Shown piece by piece: positions 35,160 through 44,071 of a stretch of DNA of 64,000 bases. The stretch comes from Puccinia triticina. Taxonomy: Eukaryota > Basidiomycota > Pucciniomycetes > Pucciniales > Pucciniaceae. The position numbers were made by a program, and so were the translations under genes. The DNA is taken from NCBI RefSeq assembly GCF_026914185.1, contig NC_070558.1:5518001-5582000 (forward strand), in the 5' to 3' direction. Within the stretch, counting starts at the first letter, position 1. The number at the start of each line of letters is the position of its first letter. Under the pieces are notes generated by a model. The model saw only the letters and a program-made list of their open reading frames with translations. It was not told the origin of the DNA and did no database searches.

Positions 35160-36261
35160 GAGGAATTGGTTGTTGAAGTTGAGAGAGGAAATAATTCTTC
35201 ACGGTGTTGTGTGTTGCATCAATAAATATCATAGTCTTGCCGTGTTCTAGCATCATCTCGCGTTGCCACGGAGATTAAATTGCAAAAAGAAACGCATTGG
35301 AATCGGTCAGCACAGGGGCATAAGTGTGCCAGCCGGTACTGGTCAAGTGAGCTTCCCAAAGTGACATCAACACAAATACGTCCCGGTCCCGTCTAGCTTG
35401 AAAAGTGAGCCTTGTCTTGATCAGGTAGTTGACATGGTTGTATAGGACCGCATTTGATGCCGGAACAACAACACCGGTCCTGGCACAAAGCTGAGGTGTT
35501 GGCGGTGCAATTAGACTTCAGTGTTGGTGCTTTCCAACATACCAAGAAGAAGAAAAGAAAAATTTACAGCGTGAAGGTCTCGAGATGACAAGAGGCAATG
35601 GATGCCTTTCCATCCAATACCCAAATCAACACGGGTGATGATCCAGTCATCAATAACCTTGGGAATCTGAGTGTTTTCCATGTCTTCTTTAGTGTTGAGT
35701 TCGTGTGAATGTTTCCAATGCCATTCGACCTGCAGCGAGTCTGTGGCGATGTGGTGGGTGATGGTGAATCTGGCCTTGCAGCCACACTTCTTTCCGGGAG
35801 TTGATTGGAGCCTTGTGGTGCCCGTTGCGAGGACATTCGTAGTAGAGTTTGAAAAGGTACTGCATCGGTGGGCCAGGTTTCTTGATTGGAGGGGTTGCAA
35901 CTTGATTGGTAAAGCAGTTGTCGAGGGTCCAACAAACTGTCTCTTGCATTTTTTCAACAAAAAGTTGGGCTTCTCCTATAGAACGGCCAGGGATGGAGAA
36001 GCAAAACGGATGACTGTTGAAAGCCGGACCAGCGCCGCCTAGCCAACGGACCATTCTTAGCGTGCACAAAGCAAGCTTGAAACCATGTGGAACAGGGACC
36101 TCTTTGATGAACGGTTCAGGTACAATATCTTCAATGTCAAGAATGAGTGAATATTTGTTACTGGGTGGTTTTAGTTCGGTGTTTAGCATTGCTTGGAGGG
36201 ATGAAAGCACTGAGGAATGTGGAGATGATGTTGTGTTGGCGTTTGAGGTGATTGAGAGCAT
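35160..36261 (-). pseudogene. Decayed MULE-type transposase (FAR1-like zinc finger and first catalytic Asp)
   Basis: Reading the minus strand, a zinc-finger region is recognisable: YLFKLYYECPRNGHHK in one frame, then GKKCGCKARFTI and VEWHWKHSHELNT in another. The C..C..H..H spacing fits the FAR1/WRKY-GCM1 finger of Mutator-like transposases. Downstream at about 35256-35180 comes MLEHGKTMIFIDATHNT, the usual context of the first catalytic Asp. The frame shifts near 35800, and after the Asp motif the sequence turns into Pro-rich low complexity, so the remaining DDE residues are missing. It is a relic, not a functional gene. No ends identified. Confidence 0.6.
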
Positions 36262-36535
36262 TTTTCAATGGAGTGTGGCAAGGAAGGTAACGGATAAGTA
36301 ATTGGCTTGGGTCTTATGGATGGTAATGTGGGGGATGAAGCGGTGAAAGGAAATTTGGGGGGGAAGAGGGGTTTTGCAGGAGAGCTGAGGGGAAGGAGAG
36401 GCAGGAATGGAAAGAACTGAGGGGAAGGCCAGTGCCGGAAGACAATAAGGCAGGCAAGGATATGTAAGGATCAAAAGCTTGGGGGAAAGGTTGTAACAAA
36501 GCCAGGCGACTGGAGGTAACCAAAAGGGTATGAAA

Positions 36536-37012
36536 CAACAGTGGGCCGCTACGCTAAACTACGCTATTTTAGCCATAAAGTTTAGCGTAGCGGCAAAAAG
36601 CGCCAACCTTTTTTGAATAGCGTTAGCGCGCTGTTAGCGCCGCTACGCTTTGCTAATTTTCAGCGGCGCTAACAGCATACCAATTTTTGTTTAGCGTTAG
36701 CGCTGCGCTACAGCCGCTACGCTACGCTACGAGGCGCTAAGGCGCTTTTAGCGGAAAAAAGACACTTTTTTGCCGCGAAAAACGCTTTAGCGCAGCATAG
36801 CGCGCGCTCTTTTGCGCCTTGCGTGCTTAGCGTTAGCGCAATTGCGCGCATCTGCGCTAACGCTACGCTAAAAGCTAAAATAGCTTTGCATCCTTTGCGC
36901 GTAGCGTCAGCGCAGATGCGCGCAATTGCGCTAACACTACGCTAAAAAATAGCGCATTTGCGCTGCGCTACGCTACCCTAACAGCTATGTTAGCGTAGCT
37001 GACCCACTGTTG
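36536..37012. mobile_element. Element H1: TAGCG-rich hAT-like non-autonomous element
   Basis: A 477-bp block built almost entirely of GCTA, TAGCG and GCGCTAACGCTA words in both orientations. It is bounded by inverted ends CAACAGTGGGCCGCTACGCT (36536) and, on the other strand, CAACAGTGGGTCAGCTACGC (from 37012). No ORF. It matches H2 (54874-55355) in length, ends and core words. No clear duplication is left around this copy. Confidence 0.8.
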
Positions 37013-37043
37013 GTGCATCCTTTGGGATCATCCAACGTGGAGG

Positions 37044-37343
37044 ATGACATATATGGATTTTTCTCAACCCGCCAACGAACCTCCTAGCCAAAAACGTGAT
37101 TTTGCTAGACGGGCAAAGGCTCACGATCAGCCGGAAATTGATGTCGCTCTTCTCCAAGCTCAAAATGAGCGCAACCGCATCAACCTCAAAATCATGTCCA
37201 AAGATATGTCCGCCTGTTGCAACGACGACTCCAGAGAATATTTCCGCATCAAGAGGCAAAAAATCCTCGCCGAGGAACGAGCGTCCGCCAGGTCTTCTGC
37301 TCAAAACAATTCCTCCCCTCAAGCCGGCCCCAGTTGCTCTTAA
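37044..37343 (+). pseudogene. C-terminal fragment of a rust repeat-associated protein
   Basis: An open frame of about 99 codons, with a charged, helical composition (DVALLQAQNERNRINLKIMS, then YFRIKRQKILAEE) and a Ser-rich end. It resembles the C-terminal coiled tail seen on fungal transposase-associated or NAM-like proteins, but I cannot name the family. It begins directly beside H1, so the upstream part is absent or cut off. Treated as a fragment; possibly tied to the MULE relic or another lost element. Confidence 0.35.
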
Positions 37344-37674
37344 CATTCCCTGCAGACATACTAATCCACTTCGGCTGTCGCTTTCCCCTGGTACTTGCTG
37401 AGGGATGCTGCGGCGCGGCTTCCCGCAGCAAGTGTGGGAAGAGAGGTAGTGAAGGGTGAAACCCTTCACCAACCTCGACCAGGGAAGAGAAAAAGGGACG
37501 CTAGTTATGTTTCTATTCCCGGCAAACACCAGAAAGTGGGGGGTTCAGGCGCAAGCCCTCAACTCAGGGTTTTTGGGAGAGCCTGAGCCGCGCGTAAACA
37601 CCCAACACTCTCGGAAAAAGCCACAGAGAAACTAGTCTAACATGTTACTGATGAACAAAACAGCACCAGCTCCC
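37344..37674. other. Region beyond the DIRS recombinase 3' end
   Basis: Non-coding. It holds inverted pairs such as TTCCCCTGGT (37382-37391) against ACCAGGGAA (37478-37486) and a perfect GAAGGGT/ACCCTTC hairpin near 37452-37470. It may be part of the terminal structure of the DIRS-like element; I could not find a matching partner at its other end. Confidence 0.35.
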
Positions 37675-37938
37675 TTATTCCAAATCCTCCCCGTCACAAG
37701 CCACATTCAACAAAATTGTCTTCGACCGGCGTGTGTCCTCCGCACTATATGGGCGGATGTACAGTTTGTAGCAAGCAGAGCTCCATCGCCCTAAATTGCA
37801 TATGTCACTAGCCGGCATCCCCAAGGCAGCACGGAGGGAGGCTCCACCGACCCGAAAGCTATGACCTAGAACGCGGTCGTGGCCGCCTGCTGTCACCGCT
37901 TGCTGGATTCGTGAGACCACGTCACACCTCGTCAGATG

Positions 37939-38336
37939 TATTGAACTTACAGTAGTCGTCCGGGGTCCTTTCCATTTTTACGCTTTGTTACTCTTACCAG
38001 TTGTGCCGCAGTTGTTCCGAAACCTAGTTGATCCTTTAAATGTCCGCTCCAATTATGTATTGGCTCTTTTCCTTAATCAACTGATAGTTCTCAACAACTA
38101 CAACACTAACACTCATTGCTACAATTAGGTTAGTGTGTTGTCGGTGCTCAAGTCGTATCAAGTGTAGATACTTATATCGCTACCTTCTAAAAGGTTAGTG
38201 TGTCGTCGGTGCTCAAGTCGTATCAAGTGTAGATACTTATATCGCTACCTTCTAAAAGGTTAGTGTGTCGTCGGTGCTCAAGTTGTATCAAGTGTAGATA
38301 CTTATATCGCTACCTTCTAAAAGTCTGAGTTCATTA
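37939..38336 (+). repeat. 5' LTR of copia element
   Basis: 398 bp, starting TATTGAACTTACAG and ending GTTCATTA, so the ends form a short inverted repeat. It is preceded by target copy AGATG at 37934-37938. It contains three tandem copies of a 65-bp unit (from about 38124, each starting GGTTAGTGTG) against one copy in the 3' LTR. The difference of 130 bp is exactly two units. Directly downstream (38337 on) GGTTATGAGCCC occupies the primer-binding position. Confidence 0.93.
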
Positions 38337-38398
38337 GGTTATGAGCCCAGTGGGTGCTTAAATCTGCAACCTCATCAAACTATTTCTTTGTATACGCA

Positions 38399-40747
38399 AT
38401 GACCAATAAAGCAATTCATCGCCTTCCTCTTCTCACAAGAACTACGTTCAATGACTGGCGTAACGTCATGTTCTTGTTTTGCTTGGAGAAGGGTGTTGAT
38501 GATCACTTATTATCTGACTTGTTCACCACCGAGAGGGATCCTATTGCCAAGGCTACTCTTAAACTTCAAAAGGGAGTCGCGGCTGGTATTCTAGGACGAA
38601 ACTTAGGAGTAGAAAACTACGCTAAGTTTATCACCGAAGAAAACAAAAAGGAACCTCATCTGATTTGGAAAGCTTTGATTGCGCATTTTCAATCGGCATC
38701 TGCTCAGAATCAATTGGTGGTTTATCAAGATTTCCTTAAGATCAGGTATACCTCATCTTTGGAAAAATTCCTTACCGATATCGATTTGGGGCTTTCTCAT
38801 ATTTGTTTGGTTGGCATTCAAATTGTCAAATTGGAAAAACGTACTCTTGATGAACATCTTCTAGCGGAGTACCTCATCAATCTTCTTCCTCCCAAGCTCG
38901 AGAGTACTAAAGATCTTCTCTTAAGTAAGAGTCCGATCGATATCGACACAGTTAAACAATATCTCAACTCTAAATCTTTAAGTTTGAGTAACGTCAACAC
39001 TTCTACTGACTCGGATTCAGTTACCATTAAATCTGAAGCTGCTTTAAAAACCGGAACCATCAACTGTCAGGACGGGTGTCACAATGAGAATTCTCGACAC
39101 TCAAAAGCAAATTGCTATAAGCTTTATCCCAACAAGGCGCCAGAAGCTTACAAAAAGCGTCAACTCTTGGCGAAAGCAAAGAAAGCTAACGCTGTAACCT
39201 CCGAAGACATTAGTGGTGTTTATGTTTGTGTATCGGATCCGCGAGCATTGGCAGTCGTTCAAAACAACGCGTTGATCTTTCTCGACAGCTGTTGCTCAGA
39301 TCATATGTTTTCCGATCGTCGATATTTTTCCGAATATGAAAGCTTCAATTCAACGGTCAATGTAGCTAGTGGTCAATCTTTGCCGGTCAAAGGTCGCGGT
39401 TTAATCAAAATCAAAAGCGACAACGGCAAACTTTTTACGGTAAAAGCTTTACACGTACCCGGTTTGACTCATGCTCTTTTGAGTCTTGCTCGACTCTCCG
39501 GCAGCAACTGCGATTTGATTCGTCGTGACGGTTCAAAATACTTCGTCAAGGATTCTGTGAAGAACGTCATTCTCTTCGATGCGCAGATTCAAAGCAACAT
39601 CTTTGTCTGTCAAGCGGCTGCTATTCAGCCATCAAGTTCCACGACTGTATCATCGCTCGTGGTGGAAGGTTCGTCTACATCTTTGAATTCTCTAGCCGAA
39701 CAAAGCATTGATCCTCGATTGCTTCATAGGCGAGCGGGACACCCTAGCCGAGAAGCACTAGCTAAAATGTTTAACTGTAGCTACTCCACCATAGACTGTG
39801 AAGCGTGTAGTTTATCAAAATCACATTGACAACCATTTTCTGGTAGTCTCCCAAAACCAACCTGTATTCTAGACTATGTATACATGGATCTTAGCGGGAA
39901 AATTACTCCCTCGAATGTTTGCAAAGCATCCTATTACTTCAAAATTACGGACTCCTTCTCAGCGTACAAACATGTTTTTATCTTAACTCACAAAAATCAA
40001 GCACTCAAAAAATTTAAGGAATATGTAAATGAAGTAACTACTTTTCATTCACGAAAACTCATCAATCTGGTCACCAATGGTGGGGGCGAGTTTTGCTCAG
40101 GAGAATTTGACACCTACTTGAAGGATCAAGGCATCATTCACCACATCACGGCACCTTATACGCCGCAACAGAATTCAATTGCTGAGCGTGGAAATCGGAC
40201 GACAAGCGAGAAAGCGCGAGCACTTCTTAAGCAAGCAAATCTTCCGACAAATCTTTGGGGAGAGGCTGTTAGCACAGCAATTTTCTACGAGAATATCACT
40301 CCAACTAAGAAGATCGGCTGGAAATCTCCTCATGAAGTGTGGTTCGGACACGTTTTTAACCTAGGTCGGCTTCGTGTGTTTGGCTGCCAAGCATTCATTA
40401 ACATTCCTAAAGAGCGAAGGAAGGGAAAATTTGGTGATACTTCGAAAGCAGGGGTTTTACTAGGGTATAGGCTGGGTATTCCTAACTGGAGAATACTTAC
40501 AACAGACTCCCGGGTTGAGTACAGTCATGACATCATCTTTGATGAGTCATGTTTTCCAGGAATCTCCCCGGAAGATCTTGCCTATCCTGAATTACAAGAA
40601 AGTTTGGACGAGCTTCAAGACTCATATGACGTCAATCATCTTGTTTCGCCTTATAATCATCAACTGACGTCATCAGATAGCTCAATGACGTCATCTGAAG
40701 CGCCTCTTGTCTCGCAAGATCAACACTGCCAGCATAATTGGCTGGGT
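38399..40747 (+). pseudogene. Copia gag, protease and integrase region
   Basis: From the ATG at 38399 the frame runs through gag (UBN2-like body with WRNVMFLF and SALEKFL-type motifs, then a C..C..H..C knuckle remnant CQDGCHNENSRHSKANC). The protease motif reads DSCCSDHM (Asp codon 39284-39286), where DSG is expected. The GAG-pre-integrase zinc region (LLHRRAGHPS... CEACSLSKSH) ends in a TGA at 39827-39829. The same frame continues with the integrase core: MDLSGKI with the first Asp, VTNGGGEF where the second Asp should stand, and the Glu in QQNSIAERGNRT. Coding ends where the inverted-repeat insertion at 40724-40939 begins. Confidence 0.9.
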
Positions 40748-40939
40748 TAATGTTATCCCAGTTAAACTGGGATGAACTCAACCAATTTAAACTTGGTTGA
40801 TCTCAACTGATGAAATATAAATCCAAGGGACCCCCCTTGGTTTTATATTTCATTGGATGAGATCAACCCATTCTAAATTGGTTGAGTGCATCCCAGTTAA
40901 ACTGGGATGACTTCATCCCAGCCAAATATGCTGGCAGTG
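40724..40939. mobile_element. Inverted-repeat MITE inside copia pol
   Basis: A 216-bp long hairpin. The ends are CACTGCCAGC and its complement, arms continue through TTGGCTGGG and ATCCCAGTTAAACTGGGATG for about 100 bp, and the centre is CCAAGGGACCCCCCTTGG near 40831-40848. CAA flanks both sides (40721-40723, 40940-40942). CACTG ends with a 3-bp duplication fit a CACTA-type MITE. A 9-bp duplication with 3 later changes (CAAGAT kept) is the alternative. The length is a multiple of three, so the pol frame is the same on both sides. Confidence 0.85.
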
Positions 40940-42811
40940 CAAGATTCGGCAGTGATATCCCCTTCCACTCTTGTTCCTTCCGCTTCCACAACTATCCCTC
41001 ATCCACCACCTTCTTTGTCTCTGTCGACATATCTTCCCCAACCCCCTTCGAAAGTTTCAACGGGTGCAAAACCCAGTTGGCATTACGTTCCTGCGGATCA
41101 GCCGGCTCCGAAAAATATTTCCTCGGATCCAACTGACCCAGCCAATATTCTGACGACAAAGCAACGAGCTCATCTGGTCAACAGACAGCTCACCACTGAG
41201 CCTTGGTTTGTGCCGTTCTTCAACCAAAGCTTGTGTTTTTCGTCTATAGCGGAGGCTAACTTGGTACCTAAAACGTACAAAGCCGCGATAAACTCGACTG
41301 AAGCTCAGAACTGGCTGGACGCTATCTCCGTCGAACTTAAGGCAATGGATTGCTTGAACGTTTGGGAAATTGTTCCGATTCCGTCCGATCATGTTCTACT
41401 TGGTACAGTGTGGGTGTTTCGCATCAAAACCAACGCGGCAGGTCAATTCGTTAAATTCAAGGCGAGACTTTGTGCGCAAGGCAGTGCGCAACAAGACGGT
41501 ATCGATTATAACGAAACATTTGGGCCGACTGGTCGCCTTCCGGCTCTTCGGTCGGTTTTGGCGTATGGCATGAACAACGGCATGGACATCCATCAGATGG
41601 ACGTCAAGAACGCATTCTTAAACGGCACGTTGGACGAAACTGTATTTCTTCGAATTCCTCAAGGTTTAGAAGCACCTCCAGGGACCTGTCTTTGCCTTAT
41701 AAAATCGATTTACGGTTTGAAGCAAGCCCCTTGGGTTTGGTATCGAGAACTTTCGGCATTTTTCGAATCAGTCAATTTTTTCCCTTCCCCAAACGATCCA
41801 TGCTTGTTCAGATCGGCTGATCCAGACTGGGTCTGTATGGTACATGTTTACGTGGACGATCTTGTTGTTGTCTCTGAGGATGTGGCGCGTTTCAAAAACT
41901 TCATTAACAGAAAATTCTTAATGGAAGACTTAGGCCCCATTAATTCTTTGCTTGGCATGAAGATTTCTTGGGCAGACGATCATCTGGAGCTATCTCAAGA
42001 AAATTACATTTCCAAAATTCTTTCCGAATTCGACATGACAAACTGTCGTCCGGTTCTAACCCCAATGGTGCCAAATACCACATTGGTTTGTGCAACTCCT
42101 GAAGAAATCGAAGTTTTCAAAAAGCTCAACATCAGCTATCGGCAAGCGGTCGGTTTAGTTAACTGGGCTGCAGTCGCTACCAGGCCCGATATCACCTTTG
42201 CTGTATCTCAGATTTCTTAACATTTAGAAAACCCCGGCATTGTTCACTGGCGTGCTTTCTTACACTTGCTTTGATATCTCTCCAAAACCATCGACTTCTC
42301 TCTTAACATCGGTGGTAATGAAAATCGAGTTGCAATTTATGTTGACTCCGATTATGCAAACTGTCCTGATACTCGTCGTTCTTATTCCGCCTACCTCGTC
42401 CGCTGGGGTAATTCAATTATTTCCTGGCGAGCTAAAAAGCAACCATTGGTGGCTTCTTCAACAACTGAGGCCGAGTACAAATCTTTGTACGACAGTGTCC
42501 AAGAAGCAATCTCGATGCGCACACTTCTCACTTCCCTCGACCTACCAATTTATCCAATCCCCATATTTTGCAACAACCAAGGTGCCATTGCTTTGGCGAG
42601 AAATCCTTTGTTTCAACAGCGCTCTAAACACATTGACGTTAAATTCCACTTCATTTGCGAGGCTGTCGACAATAACTTAGTTGAAATCAATTACATCTCG
42701 ACAAATGAAAATCAATCAGACGGGTTCACCAAATCTCTGTCTAATTGTCGTCATCAAATGTTCCTTCGCTACCTCGGATATCAACTTTGTGACTTCAAAG
42801 CTGAAAACTGA
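40940..42811 (+). pseudogene. Copia reverse transcriptase and RNase H region
   Basis: In the same frame as gag: RVT_2 motifs WVFRIKTNAAG, KARLCAQG, ETFGPT, HQMDVKNAFLNG, KSIYGLKQAP and the active site YVDD (HVYVDDLVV). RNase H follows (YVDSDYANCPDTRRS, SSTTEAEYKSL, HIDVKFHFI), with the usual copia C-terminus. Two in-frame stops interrupt it: TAA at 42218-42220 and TGA at 42272-42274. Both, like the one in the integrase region, are one C-to-T change away from CAA or CGA. The end is a TGA at 42809-42811, just before the purine tract. Confidence 0.92.
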
Positions 42812-42824
42812 AAACGAGGGGGGG

Positions 42825-43092
42825 TATTGAACTTACAGTAGTCGTCCGGGGTCCTTTCCATTTTTACGCTTTGTTACTCTTACCAGTTGTGCCGCAGTTG
42901 TTCCGAAACCTAGTTGATCCTTTAAATGTCCGCTCCAATTATGTATTGGCTCTTTTCCTTAATCAACTGATAGTTCTCAACAACTACAACACTAACACTC
43001 ATCGCTACAATCAGGTTAGTGTGTCGTTGGTGCTCAAGTCGTATCAAGTGTAGATACTTATATCGCTACCTTCTAAAAGTCTGAGTTCATTA
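42825..43092 (+). repeat. 3' LTR of copia element
   Basis: 268 bp, the same termini as the 5' LTR and near-identical sequence, but with only one copy of the 65-bp unit. It is followed by target copy AGATG at 43093-43097, after which the recombinase frame of the host element resumes. Confidence 0.93.
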
Positions 43093-44071
43093 AGATGAAC
43101 CCGTCTGCCGTCCACTTGGTAGCCGGATAGGGAAGTCCTGGCCTCGCCTATTTCCGCTAACCTTCTCTTCACCGCTTTCACCGGACAAAGAATGCCGCGC
43201 TGTTGCGACAACACGATCAGCTGGGGGTTCCCCGGGGATGCCGTTTTCGCCGACCGGATCGTCAGCGTCGCAACTTCGCCCAAGGATGGGTCGCAAGAGA
43301 AAGCCACGTCCGAAGATAACAGTGAGCCACCGTAGTGTAGAGGGCCAGATCTTGAGTCGTACGTCAGCTCGGCTAAACGAGCCAGGCCCCAGAAGGCAAC
43401 TATGGCCAGGTCCGCAACTGCCCTGTCGAAATCGTTCCCTCCGAAACGCAGATTCGCGATTGTGACTAGTTTCCATAGCATAACCGCGGGTTTCGGGGTC
43501 TTGTGAGCCACGGATGCGTCGACGCGGGCGCAAGACCTGAGCATCAGGTCGAGCCGGTCCTTATTTTCTGTGGGAAACCGCGCTGAGTGAAACGTGTGCC
43601 ACGCTTTAAGACCGCACAAGTATTTCTTGAGCGTCACCGCGTTGATCTTGCCGCCGTTGGACGAGTACGCGTTCCGGCCAGCCCACACGCAAAAACGTTC
43701 CAGGGCAGTGACGGTGATCGGCAGCGCAGTAAATGGTTCCTTAGTTTGTAGGCAGAAAGCCCTGAACTTCTTGACGGAGCAATTGTAGCTTTTCAGGGTG
43801 GACAGTTTCCAACCGCCCAGTAACACGAGGTCTGCCAAAGATGGCGGTCTCTCGGCCGTGCCGTCTGTGAAGAAGTCTTTGAAATCCGCTAATAATGTTG
43901 TCGGTTCCATTGGCAAGACATCCATTGCGTAGACGCCAGGGCGCTGAGTGAAGAAAAGCTAATGAACAGTTCCGTCGCGGGGGAAGGATGAAAAGTGATT
44001 ACAACAAAAAACACTGAAGATACTGCCCTTAAAAGGATAGAGACTAAGGGATAGAGCAAGAGAAAACCGAG

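Larger units (their letters stand above)
37939..43092 (+). mobile_element. Ty1/copia LTR retrotransposon, degenerate, inserted in DIRS recombinase
   Basis: A complete element of 5154 bp: 5' LTR, gag-pol in a single frame, purine tract (AAAACGAGGGGGG at about 42811-42823), 3' LTR (42825-43092). It is flanked by the 5-bp duplication AGATG (37934-37938, 43093-43097). The domain order gag, protease, integrase, reverse transcriptase, RNase H is the copia order. It carries nonsense codons, altered catalytic residues and an internal MITE, so it is not autonomous. Confidence 0.95.
37675..43925 (-). pseudogene. Tyrosine recombinase of DIRS/Ngaro-type element, split by a copia insertion
   Basis: Two parts on the minus strand: 43925-43093 and 37933-37675, separated by the copia element 37939-43092 and its duplicated target AGATG. 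Counting one target copy, the parts make 1092 nt in one uninterrupted frame (363 aa). The N-terminal part has the core-binding fold and the first catalytic Arg in FWGLARLAEL. The C-terminal part carries the H-x-x-R box (GHSFRVGG) and the Tyr motif (GRWSSACYKLYIRPY). Such recombinases integrate circular cDNA of YR retrotransposons without target duplication. The gene was intact when the copia element landed and is now broken. Confidence 0.9.

Noticed and set aside
37942..38333. LTR limits set at TG...CA
   Set aside because: Those limits leave no target duplication; limits 3 bp further out give perfect AGATG copies on both sides and restore the recombinase frame.
42240..42680. Alternative plus-strand frame in the RNase H region
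   Set aside because: Out of frame with the copia polyprotein; the true frame carries the RNase H motifs with two stops.
43090..43533. Alternative minus-strand frame of 147 codons
   Set aside because: Shadow of the tyrosine recombinase frame 43093-43925.
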